This document shows, one piece after another, positions 11,301 through 20,861 of a DNA stretch of 40,528 nt. The stretch lies in contig JAPEVC010000287.1 in assembly GCA_027946555.1 (NCBI GenBank), positions 1-40,528 on the forward strand. Direction: 5' to 3'. Each line of letters opens with the position of its first letter. Position 1 is the stretch's first letter. The notes beneath the pieces were generated by a model. It saw only the letters and a program-made list of their open reading frames with translations, did not search any database and had not been told where the DNA came from. Origin of the DNA: Gnomoniopsis sp. IMI 355080. Its lineage: Eukaryota; Ascomycota; Sordariomycetes; Diaporthales; Gnomoniaceae. The position numbers were made by a program, and so were the translations under genes.

Positions 11301-12170
11301 CACCGAGGGACAACTCCCCTGAGCTGGAGGCCCTTCGCACCGAGCTTGCACAGCTAAAGCAAGCATACCATGATGCTACCTCGAATGCAAGTACTCAATC
11401 TAACAAGGCTGCTGAGGAGGTAAAAATCGCCAAAGAGGAACTGAGTCTGGCGCAGAAAGAATTGGAAGCCCTCAGACTCGAAGCCGACGCGAAATCGAAG
11501 ACTGCCCAGGCGGACTACAGAGACATGCACGACTCCATGACAGACATTGTCAACGAGACATCTGCTCGGGCCGAGAAGGCAGAGGCAAAGATCAGCGAGT
11601 TGCTTGACCTGCTCAAGATAAAGGAGGCAGAATTGGCGGAGGCCAAGGTACGCAACGACTGCAATGCAGAAGTTCTGCAGTTATTTTGTTAACAGTTACC
11701 TTTCAAGGCCAGAGAATCGACACCCAAGAGCGGTCTAGCCGCCAGCAGGTTCGCGACCGACGGACAGCCTTCAAATGAGGCCGCCGCCGCCGGAGAGACG
11801 GAGGCCCCGGCGGAAGGTGAGCCTGACACTTCTTCAGCGGCACTAGCTTTGGTGCGAAAGCCCCTCGCTACCTGCAGCCTCCTACCTCCCTCCACTCCAC
11901 CCCCTGCCCACGTTCACAGTTCGTCCCCTCCCCTCCTTGCCATCCGTCCCGATCATATGTCCTGATCACACGCATACCCATTGGGCGCTTGCGGGCTAAC
12001 AAAGTGTGATCTAGGTCGCTAGAATGAGGGCGACCCTCAACTCCCTGGACGATCTCGACAACGACATGAGGGAGCAGAATCTTCGTCTTTTGAAGACTGT
12101 GGAGGATCGAGCGACGGCTGTCCAACTTGAATCGGTCTCAAGCCGATCCGATCTTGGTCAGGCAGCCTAG
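8330..12170 (+). CDS. Large coiled-coil protein with basic Ser/Thr/Ala-rich N-terminus (3 exons)
   Basis: Exons 8330-11647, 11708-11851 and 12015-12170 are all in phase 0 and give 1,205 residues. Intron 1 has a GTACGC donor and an AAG acceptor just after a GTTAAC branch. Intron 2 has a GTGCGA donor and a TAG acceptor behind a GCTAAC branch; the more canonical GTGAGC donor at about 11818 would run into a stop. I start at the ATG at 8330 (MSDTEGYEVVQH), because the open frame further upstream has no ATG. Residues 1 to about 255 are low-complexity, rich in Thr, Ser, Ala, Pro and Lys, and likely disordered. About 260-1105 is almost continuous coiled coil, broken by a Pro-rich spacer (KSPSPRDNSPE) near 985. 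The C-terminal exon adds another amphipathic helix (LNSLDDLDNDMREQNLRLL). Such proteins often receive M-protein or myosin-tail labels because of coil composition. The layout suggests a cytoskeletal or scaffold role, perhaps through the basic N-terminus, but no specific function is identifiable. Confidence 0.85.
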
Positions 12171-13024
12171 GGATCATATCCTGAAATTATACCGGAACAA
12201 AATTCGAACGACTTAGTCTCGCCATACTGCCAAAGGCTGGTCACTGGCGAGTCCAGAGCTCTTGTACTGTCTCAAGGACTCGGCAGCCATATTGCATTCA
12301 TCAGCGCGATTCTGTCTTCCCCATGGACCCACCGCCGAAGAACTCTCTGTGCCGTGTTTCTTCCGCCTGTTACGCATTTGCGTTGTACCTCAGCGTTATA
12401 CCCTTCGTTTCGTTGGTCGTCTTGCTGTTCGCGTGGTTGGATTGGATGTCGGACTGCGGTAATACTGTGTGCGAGGGCCATGGAAATAACATCCGCGGCC
12501 AGAGAGGTGTGCGGGCAAGCATGTCTTACAGGGGTGAATTGTGATGGAGAAATGTGCCTCTTGATTTGTGTCCTACCCTTTGTATATTCTTTGCAGGGTG
12601 ACTGGCTTTACCCCTTAGACCTTTCATGGAGCTCGGGTTGCACTAGCAGGGCAGAGCAGGAGTCGAAGTCAGATACCCATTTATCTTCGAGGAAGCTCCG
12701 TTCGAATACCAAGTTCTTTTAGCATGCTGGTGGCCCAGTGGCAGTGAGTGTTTGGCTCCTGCTTGTGTAGAATGCCTATGCTATCGTTCGGCCTCGCGTC
12801 CAGAGCATCTAAGCTCCATGGTCATGACTGACCTCGTCTCGGCATAAATCTGCAGTCTTTGCCCCTTCCATCTTCGACCTGGTCTGGGAGCCCGCACACA
12901 CTCTTTTGTTGTTATGTATAGCGGAGTGCTTCAGGTGTCCTCAGCGGACGTGAACTCGGCCGTTCTAATCACACAGCAGCTGTAAGTCTACAAAGCAAAG
13001 CAATATGTGATGAAACCCTACGGA
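12171..13024. other. Intergenic region downstream of coiled-coil gene
   Basis: The first few hundred bases would be the 3' UTR of the coiled-coil gene. Frames up to about 120 codons exist on the plus strand (12354-12722) but have no recognisable domain and a Cys/Ser-rich composition typical of spurious frames. Nothing else was seen. Confidence 0.45.
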
Positions 13025-13309
13025 TTAGACGTGGACGCTACATATAAGCTGCTCTCCGAATGCCCCTATCAGATCATCGTGAGGCCTGTCGAACAGACTC
13101 ACACTGCCCCAAGCTGTGTCGACGTTTAAATATCGCCCCCGAAGCCCCTCCCTGTTTGCTGGCTCATCAGATTCGAATAGAACTCTCCGCATTCCACTTG
13201 GCCATTCACTCGGAAGATAAGGACGCAAGTACATCTCTGAGAATATGGTCGACCCCTGGACCTTTAAAGCTGCTGTCGTCCCATATGCGAAAGGATGGCA
13301 TGTTGTCAC
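13025..13309 (-). pseudogene. Unidentified protein fragment beside the dehydrogenase relic
   Basis: A 94-codon minus-strand frame with no clear start (it opens at GTG, not ATG) has an ordinary protein-like composition, including SEMYLRPYLPSEWPSGMRR and YLNVDTAWGSVSLFDRPHDD. It runs head-on into a C13 homopolymer that also marks the start of the dehydrogenase relic. I do not recognise a family. It may be the end of a gene truncated at that junction, or simply a chance frame. Low confidence. Confidence 0.25.
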
Positions 13310-13321
13310 TGAACGCCCCCC

Positions 13322-14436
13322 CCCCCCCGGATTGGTGAAGCTACCCTCAGAATCACCGCCACAATCGTAGATCTAGCGGATTGAAATTCCGTGACCTTGA
13401 CGCGCTCATCCCCGGACCTCCGGCCGTTTTGGGCTCCGATGCAGTGAGAGAGATAGTCGCTGTTGACGCTGGTGTGAGCAATTTCGCAATTGGCGAGAGA
13501 GAGTTCTTCAAGGGCATGATGGAAAAGTGTTATCAATCTGCGACGTTTCAACAATATTGCAGAATGCCTGCGAGCCTTCTGGCCAAGACGCCAGGCACAA
13601 TTTCTGACGAGCAAGTTGCTGGAATGGATTTGGCTACAATGGCGGTTGTCACAGAGCCTTTACGACGCCACGCTTAGTCGGATCCTCAACAGCAACAAAA
13701 ACGCTCGAACCTGCTTGATGGCGATAGGCAGCTTGCTGAAGTATACTCCAGAGCTTGGGACTCCCGCCGCCATGTGCTGAAGGACGTCACAAAGTCGGTG
13801 CGGGAAAGGCCATCGTCATCCTCGGTGGGAGCTCGTCCATCCGTCAATATTAGTTATTCAAATGGCTCGGCTGTCCGGATCTCAACGAATTATTACCAAC
13901 ACCAGTTTGACTCATGCTGAATATTTGAAAAGTCGGGGTGTACATGCCGTGCTCGACCGTCATACGCACTCAGACACAACTGACTTTGTCCACGCGTTGG
14001 GCAGCTCGGTTCTCTCTCCCTGTCCTTTGTTTTTGACTGATGCCCCCACCCTCATGCTCGGCCTGGAAATTATGCAGCTCACAGGAGCCGCAAGAACCCC
14101 TCTCGTAAGACCATGTGTTGGAATTGTAGCGGATTTTGCATCTCTCGCTGCGGACAAGGTCCCTTTATGCTGCCTGAGGGGCTCGAACAAGGCTAAAAAG
14201 GGAAAAAGTTTGAGATCAAGGCGATTTTAGGGGTCGGCAGTCTCCCTCATCTTCACTATTTAAGTGAGCCCCTGTCGAATCACTTAGGTGGCGAGGATGG
14301 ATATCTTGCTAAGGAGTTATTCAAGCCAAAACGGCCTGTGATTGTGCCCCGGGGGCTCGTGTCTCTGGGAACTGCGTTGCTGAGAAACGAAAGGGGCACG
14401 TCCGGGAAGATATTTACCATCCGGCCGTCTGAATGA
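13322..14436 (+). pseudogene. Broken zinc-type alcohol dehydrogenase / enoyl reductase (GroES-like, MDR family)
   Basis: Reading all three frames in turn recovers most of a medium-chain dehydrogenase/reductase of the fungal toxD/trans-enoyl reductase type. Segments in family order: a degraded GroES start (EATLRITATIVDLAD, near 13336-13375); AVLGSDAVREIVAVDAGVSN with GEREFFKG (13430-13515); TFQQYCRMPASLLAKTP (13545-13592); YDATLSRIL after a frame change; the Rossmann turn ILGGSSS (near 13820); ARLSGSQRIITNTSLTHAEY (13865-13925); ADFASLAADK (14130-14160); then, after another frame change, ILGVGSLPHL, LGGEDGYLAKELFKPKRPVI and the C-terminal GKIFTIRPSE before a stop at 14434. At least five disruptions are visible: an indel near the C13 run, a missing base near 13374, frame changes near 13655 and about 13840-14170, and stops such as the TGA near 13779. 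Intact relatives are NADPH-dependent and often sit in secondary-metabolite clusters. This copy cannot make a working enzyme. Confidence 0.85.
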
Positions 14437-14662
14437 ACCGAACGAGTTCAGTCAAGTTGGGACTATGAATACGCCTTGGACTGGTATCTGTTGGCTCTGT
14501 GCATTCGCCGGGTCAATGTCAATGCCACCTCAACGAGATTGGAGGTCTTTCTTCCTTGCTAGCAGTCCGAGCACTTGGAAAATGCAGTCAAAGCATTCGT
14601 CCTGAATCGCAGAAATATATACGATTTGCTGGTCGTCGATCTCGAATCATGGTCCATCCCCA

Positions 14663-16126
14663 TCATGTCCAAGGTCCTTTAGGCTCACCATGTCCAGGGA
14701 CAGATGGCGAGACAGTGCCAAACGGACTTGGAGTAACTCGAAGATACTGGGCCCGTGACTGACTCCTACCATTCTCTTTCGTTGTTCCTAATATCAATGT
14801 GGTCAGCAAAATCCTCAAGCTCATGACTTCCGGTATTAACTTACGGCCTCTGTACCTAAAACACCCATAAATCCATGTCGCTATATCCAAGATGGAAGGC
14901 ACCCAAGCCGCTGGAGCAAGAACCTGTCCTATACTCCATTGATTATCTTCCTGGTAATCCTCCACCTTATCGACGCAAGTCCGATACAACCATAGGCCGA
15001 GTACCAGAGCCGCCGTTAGAAGAACGCAGACTGCCAAGCCGATTTTCGGCACCATACGATACCACTTCTGATGTCGTTTGACATGTCTCCGCAATCCGTT
15101 CTCTGAAGGCGCGAAACACTGCGAGCCGTACCAGAACATAGCAAACACGATGCCGTAGAGCACCTGCAGAACCATAATGACGATATACGTGCGGAAGAAC
15201 AACACGTCGCTCATGAGGTGCTCTAGATCAACACATGATACATGGAGTCCTGTGAGGTCCGCATCCTGGCTAGCAAGACCCTCATTGGCGTTGTATGTGT
15301 CTGGGCAGGCATCGGCGACATCCTGCTGCCAGGAGCCCGGGTCGGCATAATTGGTCCCATCGAGGATGAGGTAGACAATCGGGAAGAGTGGAGTTAAAAG
15401 ATCGATGATTCGTAGATTATCACCGCCCATGAGTAGCTGGCTGATACTCAGGTAGCTTGTTGTTTCACCAAACGCACCGAGAGCGGCCACTATGCCGAAG
15501 GTGATGACCGTGTATTGGATTGTTTGCAGTTGCGCCAACATTCGCATAAAATCCGTCTCGCTAGTACGGCGTGTTAGCGGAGCCCGAGCCCAAGATTGCT
15601 TGTAGCTACTGTATGACGGGAAAAATAGAAACTCAAGGCAGGAAGACAACGGTACTTACACAATACCAGGGCTTTGAGAGAGATGCCAGACTTCCGCCAC
15701 GAAGAATGAGGTGGCCATCAAGAAGTTGGCGGCGCGGAAGTGATGGTGAATTTTCTCTGGATACTTGAAGCCAAGTCTCGCCAACATCCCGGGTATGATG
15801 TAGTAAAGACCGAACAAAGCGATCAGACCCGTCTGAACCATGTATGAGATGACAGTCTGTGCATCGTAAACATCAATACTTGCTAATGAATCGGAGCGTA
15901 TACGGATGCCTACCCCTATACCTGAGAGATCCGGATTGGGTGAGCCCCAGGCGAGGCTGCACACCTCAGGTCTGCAAGTCGTGTTCAACAGAGCCTCGAT
16001 AGCAAGTGTACGGTTAGCCGTCGAACTATTAAAAAACTTAGCAAGCGTTGTAGCATTATAGATCGAGCAATTGCCGTTCAGGTAATCGTCATTACCATTG
16101 ACATCCATCATGCTCGATTTTAGCAT
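14663..16126 (-). CDS. Seven-helix integral membrane protein with glycosylated N-terminus (3 exons)
   Basis: Exons 16126-15660, 15560-14845 and 14787-14663 give 435 residues. Intron 1 (GTAAGT donor, GCTAAC branch, TAG acceptor, 99 nt) joins SQSPGIV to ETDFMRML. Intron 2 is 57 nt, also GTAAGT...TAG, with a GCTGAC branch. An N-terminal region of about 90 residues has several N-glycosylation sequons (NAT, NSS, NRT, NTT) and four cysteines. Seven hydrophobic segments follow, at about 94-115, 133-150, 170-190, 206-223, 278-300, 327-348 and 372-391. A long loop between helices 4 and 5 also carries cysteines. The topology resembles a fungal receptor-like or integral membrane protein with an extracellular N-terminus, but I cannot name a family and no catalytic motif is seen. 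It is convergent with the broken dehydrogenase, 226 nt away. The start could also be one of the following Met codons (residues 6 or 7). Confidence 0.8.
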
Positions 16127-17327
16127 AGGGTCTTAACTCATGAGTAGAAAGGACTGAGTGATGTATACTGCGTTTTGAAAGTGATTGCGTCTATCTCTGG
16201 TCTCTTATATATCGGAGGCGCAAGAACGTAGCACAAATACGTCCACGCACACCGTCCTGGATAGCACAGACAAGCTCATTCGGCACGCAAAGCATGGTAC
16301 ACCCCATAGGTTATACATACCCATCACAAAGGCTTGTTTTTTATGCTATGGGTACGCAAAGCTGGAGAATAGATCGTCTCTGTTTCTCACAGCGACCAAG
16401 GCTGAGACTGTGTATCACTTAAACTGGTTACCAACATGAGCCAAAATTGTAGGTCACAGCAACGAGGGACAAGCACGCTTCACGACAGTTCTGTATACCA
16501 GGCGGCCGAACGTCAGGATATGTGACATTCAAGCGATTGGAAAGGAAAATGTTCCAATGCAAGCACGCTGATGTACCCACCGCCTATCAAATCATGTTTT
16601 GACTTCCGTGGTGGAGCACATGGGGTCGACATGGTCAAGACCGGGATCTTTGGCCGTGCTGTCAGGTACTTGCGAAGGGTTCCACGCGGAAGAGCATTTT
16701 GCTGAGAGTTGTAACTGGAGATTCTTGAGGTTGCTCTCTTTTCAAAACAGGCAGATCGCCAGACATTTCTGTCGTCAGCATTGAGATGAGAGCGGAGACA
16801 GCGACTCGAATCACGAGGACCGAATCCGTATGGATCGGTGGCAATTTGCATTGGCGGCATCTAAAAGACTTCGGAGGGCTCGAGAATAGAGCATGATCCT
16901 GTCGCACGTAGCAAACTTTCACGCGTGCAGGTCTGGAAACCTGTGTATGCTATAAAAAGATGTTTGCATTGCCCGCGTGCCGTGTCACGCCAACAACAAA
17001 CGGATACCACGACGGGATTGTACTCTACTATTGAGGTAGTGGTGCGAAATGCTTGACTGAGTCAAACAGTGTCGTTGCGGTCCAAAAAGCCAAGTTAGCC
17101 TCCGTTTGAAGAGTTAGAGGTGCGTTTACCGTGAATGATGGATCTGCCACCGACCCTGATCTAACGCCAAAGACGCCATCCTAAACCAATATGCGGATTG
17201 TTGCCGCTCTTTGTACTTCTCGAGGTGAGAGTTCTGGCTCCCGGAGGTCCAAAATGACCCGATACGTACTCGTCGCCTTCCGTTGAGCGCCGGGACTGTC
17301 GAAAGGTTCTGCAGCAGAAAAAGCAAC
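16127..17327. other. Intergenic region between membrane protein and SPF30 genes
   Basis: It would hold the promoter of the membrane-protein gene and the 3' side of the SPF30 gene. Open frames (up to 115 codons) overlap on both strands without recognisable domains. Nothing further was seen. Confidence 0.5.
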
Positions 17328-18382
17328 TTAGTCAACGTCCTCATTGGGTTGGTAGATGTGACGACTCCGGGTTGGATCCTTGCGCATGGGCTGGCCTGAT
17401 CCAGTGAAACCAACTATCCAGCATGTCAGCAAACAAACTTTGACATCTTGGGGGAGAGCGCACGTACCTCGGCCATGAGCACCGTCAGGAGTCCTGAACA
17501 TGCTGTCCTTCTTTGCTCCCTTGCCAACTTTTCCCTTGGCATTGAAATTCTGCCAAGCATTCTTTCCCTTCTCCAGCTCCTTGGTGGCTTTAATTTTTTT
17601 AAATTTCTTGACGGGCTTTTCTTCGCCCGCCTTATCCTCTGGCGCCTGGGGGTACACACTAGGCGCGCCGGTCAACACAATTCCATCATTCGAGGCGGCT
17701 GTTGGGAGTGATGGCGTGCCAGGCGTGACAGGACTCGCGAGAGGGTTAGTTCCGCTTGCCGAGGCCCCATCTGCTTTTCGTTTGTTGGTCGCAGGCTTGA
17801 TGTCCTTTGCGCGCAGCGTCTCGACTGTGTCATAGCTCTTGAACTTCACTGTGTATATGGGCTGCGTTGAGCTTCCTGTCACTGACATAATTCGCGCAGG
17901 GTAGAAACCCTTGTCGCCTGTCACCCACTTTGCCAGAACTGTGTCATTGACCGCATAGTGGACGGGTGCCTCTGCGGCAGCAGCTGCAACTGCGGCAGCA
18001 GCAGCGGCGGCCTCGGCGCGGTCTTTCTCTTCCTGTGCTTGCTTTTTAAACGCCGGGTGATTTTCGCGGGACCATTTCTCGGGGGCTGGAGCCGGTGGCG
18101 AAGGGGCTTTCGACGGGGCGGCGGGGGCTGCGCGTTTGGAAGCAGGAGCGAGTTCGGCAACGGACTCGTTGATCATATTGAGCATCTCGTCCAGTTCGGC
18201 TTTGAGCCCGAGTAACTCGGAATTTTCGGGATCATCATTGAGCGATTGGGCGACGATGGCCAGCTGTGGTATTGATTGTCAGTTGTCAGTACGAACGAGG
18301 CAAGCAAGTCCCCGGGGGCGAATGCGGCACGCACCTGCTCTTCATACTGCTGCTTCTCCTGCTCAAGTTGTGCTAAGCTCAT
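17328..18382 (-). CDS. SPF30/SMNDC1-type Tudor-domain pre-mRNA splicing factor (3 exons)
   Basis: Exons 18382-18335, 18263-17468 and 17413-17328 give 309 residues. Introns are 71 nt (GTGCGT...CAG) and 54 nt (GTACGT, CTGAC branch, TAG); phases agree exactly. The N-terminal helix (MSLAQLEQEKQQYEEQ continuing into LAIVAQSLNDDPENSELLGL) is the coiled start seen in SMNDC1/SPF30 proteins. A Pro/Ala-rich linker with a poly-Ala tract (about 100-115) precedes a Tudor domain at about 118-173 (VNDTVLAKWVTGDKGFYPARI ... YTVKFKSYDTVETL). A disordered linker and a highly conserved C-terminal tail follow: AWQNFN, KKDSMFRTPDG, VGFTGSGQPMRKDPTRSRH. In other eukaryotes the Tudor domain binds dimethyl-arginine on Sm proteins, and the factor helps the tri-snRNP join the spliceosome in the nucleus. 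The GFTGSG...RKDPTRSRH tail makes this identification firm. Confidence 0.93.
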
Positions 18383-18935
18383 TCTGAATATCCTTAGCCA
18401 GCTTCAGTGAGTGTGAAACTGAAAATACCTTCCGAGTAGCTAAGCGACGCAAGTGTCTGTGATGGGTGTTGGCGCGTAAAAGTGATGTGGATTTGATGCA
18501 ATTTGTTGCGACTTTGGGAGTTGACGTCGGATTCGCCGCTTCGGCAAGGCTGATGATGAGCAGTGGTTAGTCAGCAGTGCAGTGCCTAGCCATGCACTAT
18601 CTCAGTTGCAGCCAAGTTTTCGCGGTGGACTGCGAACCCGCGTCTGTGAAGAGTCGCTCATCAGCGGTGTCTTGACCCGCACCCGCATTTTGGACAGCTT
18701 CACCGTCATGCCACGAGGCCAATGACACAAAGATATGTCCCATGTCCTCTTGAGCCACTGCTAATAAAGTCTCACCCGAGATGTCTAGAAGCACGGTCCC
18801 TTTGCCGGCCCGCGGTGGATGCGAAGTCCCACACCAAAACCCCCTTTACCGCCGTCCAGACCCACACCCAATACCACCAACTCATCTCACATCCAATTTG
18901 ACACACATTGACAACAGTCGACTACAATTCAACGA
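18383..18935. other. Promoter region of SPF30 gene and tRNA-Thr upstream region
   Basis: The space between the SPF30 start and the tRNA gene. No coding frame longer than 65 codons and no recognisable element; the stretch just before the tRNA (18830-18935) is rich in A and C. Confidence 0.5.
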
Positions 18936-19006
18936 GCCCGCTTGGCTCAGTGGTAGAGCGTGTCACTAGTAATGACAAGGTCATTGGTTCGATTCCAATA
19001 GTGGGC
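18936..19006 (+). tRNA. tRNA-Thr (anticodon AGT)
   Basis: A complete 71-nt cloverleaf can be folded. The acceptor stem pairs GCCCGCT with AGTGGGC (one G-U pair). The D arm is GCTC-AGTGGTA-GAGC, the anticodon arm TGTCA-CTAGTAA-TGACA with anticodon AGT (reads ACU and, after A-to-I editing, ACC/ACA), and the T arm ATTGG-TTCGATT-CCAAT. A box (TGGCTCAGTGG) and B box (GGTTCGATTCC) are intact. There is no intron. The 3' CCA is not encoded, as expected in eukaryotes. A T5 tract 30 nt downstream fits RNA polymerase III termination. Confidence 0.95.
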
Positions 19007-19029
19007 AATTCAAGAGTTCTTGAATTGCC
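19004..19029 (+). repeat. Perfect 11-bp hairpin overlapping the tRNA-Thr 3' end
   Basis: GGCAATTCAAG (19004-19014) and CTTGAATTGCC (19019-19029) are exact reverse complements around a 4-nt loop (AGTT). The first three bases are the last three of the tRNA acceptor stem, so the hairpin competes with the acceptor stem in the primary transcript. Confidence 0.85.
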
Positions 19030-19035
19030 GGTTTC

Positions 19036-19040
19036 TTTTT
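19036..19040 (+). terminator. RNA polymerase III terminator (T5) for tRNA-Thr
   Basis: TTTTT within GTTTCTTTTTGG, 30 nt after the mature tRNA end and 7 nt after the trailer hairpin. Confidence 0.75.
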
Positions 19041-20861
19041 GGCCTCCTCCAGGTCTGAAGTTGCGTGTAGGAAAGGATATGTATGCCATGGGGTATCAAT
19101 GATACTGGGTGACTGGAAGTCGAAGACTAGAGCTCCCATCCACAACTTTATCCGACGCAATGAGCTCGAGATCAGGCTGCATGTGAGATGATCTGGGCGG
19201 TGTCGCCTGCTTTATTATCCAAGCTAAACAGCCAGATGGATATTGTCTCATCGTCTTGACTTGCGTCCCATCCATTCTCATGGCGACACGGCTCCGATAC
19301 GCCTGCCTATTGTGTAGAAAGTCCTCATAATTTGTTCGTTCGTGGTATGAGGAAACTACTACATGCCCCTTGTATATAGAGTAGAATATGCATACTATCC
19401 GCCGTGAATGTCTCCTTGATTGCAGAATTTGTTGATAGATTGATGTTCCATGGGCATTAAAGTGCTGTAGTGGCAACCCAAGCTGCAGTCAGCTGTTGAT
19501 ATGCCAGATCCACAAAGAGCTTATAGTATGTTGTTTTTACACTGCTGCTGCGACACTGGACTTGATGGTGCAGTGGTAACTTGTAGGCTGAGACTCCATA
19601 TCTACTAAGTGTGACAAGTTGGGGCTCACTGTTCGAGTGTTTGTGGGACTATCTGTTTAAGGGTGACCCAATGAGTTAACGAGTTCCAAATCGACTCGTG
19701 GGCCTTGTAACCTTACTTTTGCTCTTCTTGGCAAGACCATCGGTGTTGTGGTGAATTTTTGCTTCTTCTTGTGATTATGTCGCAGGCCATATGTATGCTA
19801 TGGTTATGAATACCACTCATCTGAGGCGAGACTGGACATCAATATGGGAATGAGCACTACTATCGACACACCACTTGTCAATATATGCGCATCATTCCCA
19901 TCATTTGGTCCAGTGCTGCGACCGATGTAAAGTCTCGACAGTCTATGAAAACACTTTCAGCTCTATATCTCCCCTGGAGCTCTCTACAAAACGAAGTAGA
20001 GGCCGCCGTCCTGCTGTCCCCAAACCCCACCCCAGGAGGCATCACAGTGTCAGCAGTTGGAAGGCTGTCTACCTTCCCACCTACCCACACCACTATAAGC
20101 CCTCCCGTCTTTACCTTATAGTCCACATATGCACTTCATTTCCCGCAACCCCATGCTCAATGGTCTAGTGGTTACTTGTCCGGATTTGTCCGGCATAACT
20201 GCTCTCCGTTCGAGTCCGGATGGGGCTATCTTAGCAGTTCGTCCTCCCTTTGGCGTGATTCTACTTTCTCCCTCAACAGGCTTAAAGTTCTCCTTCTGGG
20301 ACGCTTGGTTTCTTCGCTTTAGAATGGGCACCGTCCATTATGTGTATATATCTTGACGGCCCAGGGCGTGGGTGAACTTGCGCCATTGCTTGGGTGAGGT
20401 GCTGTCTTGGACAGTAGACACTCATTCTTAATTTTTTTTGGGACACTTGAAACAGGCCTCGAAATTCATGAAAGAATTGCCCTGCAGAGCTATCAGATTT
20501 GCTAATGCGGACCATTTGCATTGCGATTCAATAAGTAACCGAACAGTCTTTCGGATACGTGGACAACTGTGCGTGAATTGCTCCCGTGAATGAGCTGCCC
20601 GGGTGACTAGCGAAGGCCCCAGTCTACTCGTAATGAAATCAACCCTGAAGCATGTTTGATATTTTCCCCGTCCCTCGCTATGCTTATGGAACGTCATGCC
20701 AAAACGCCGTGCCTGTTCTTGCATCCCAAGACCATGTTTGTCATCTCAATCACAAAGTCCCAAGACAACGTAACTCCCCCGAGGTGTTGCACATTCTTTC
20801 CCCTGCTTCTCGTTGCAAACAGTAAAGACAGGCTGCGGGTCCTTCACCTGCTGAGGGCCTC
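19041..20861. other. Intergenic region between tRNA-Thr and the Tco89-like gene
   Basis: No protein-coding gene is supported; frames here are below 130 codons and lack recognisable features. The only structured element seen is a tRNA-like relic at 20150-20226. A T9 tract lies near 20432-20440. Confidence 0.5.
20150..20226 (+). pseudogene. tRNA-like relic (possibly from tRNA-Gln)
   Basis: A-box-like TGGTCTAGTGG (20162-20172) and B-box-like GTTCGAGTCC (20209-20218) lie at normal tRNA spacing, between 6-bp complementary ends CCCCAT (20150-20155) and ATGGGG (20221-20226). Between them CCGGA-TTTG-TCCGG looks like a tRNA-Gln(TTG) anticodon stem whose 7-nt loop has lost three bases. The T stem has mismatches and about 7 extra bases follow the 5' acceptor strand. 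It cannot fold as a working tRNA. It is a dead tRNA copy or the head of a tRNA-derived short element; chance similarity is not excluded. Confidence 0.4.
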
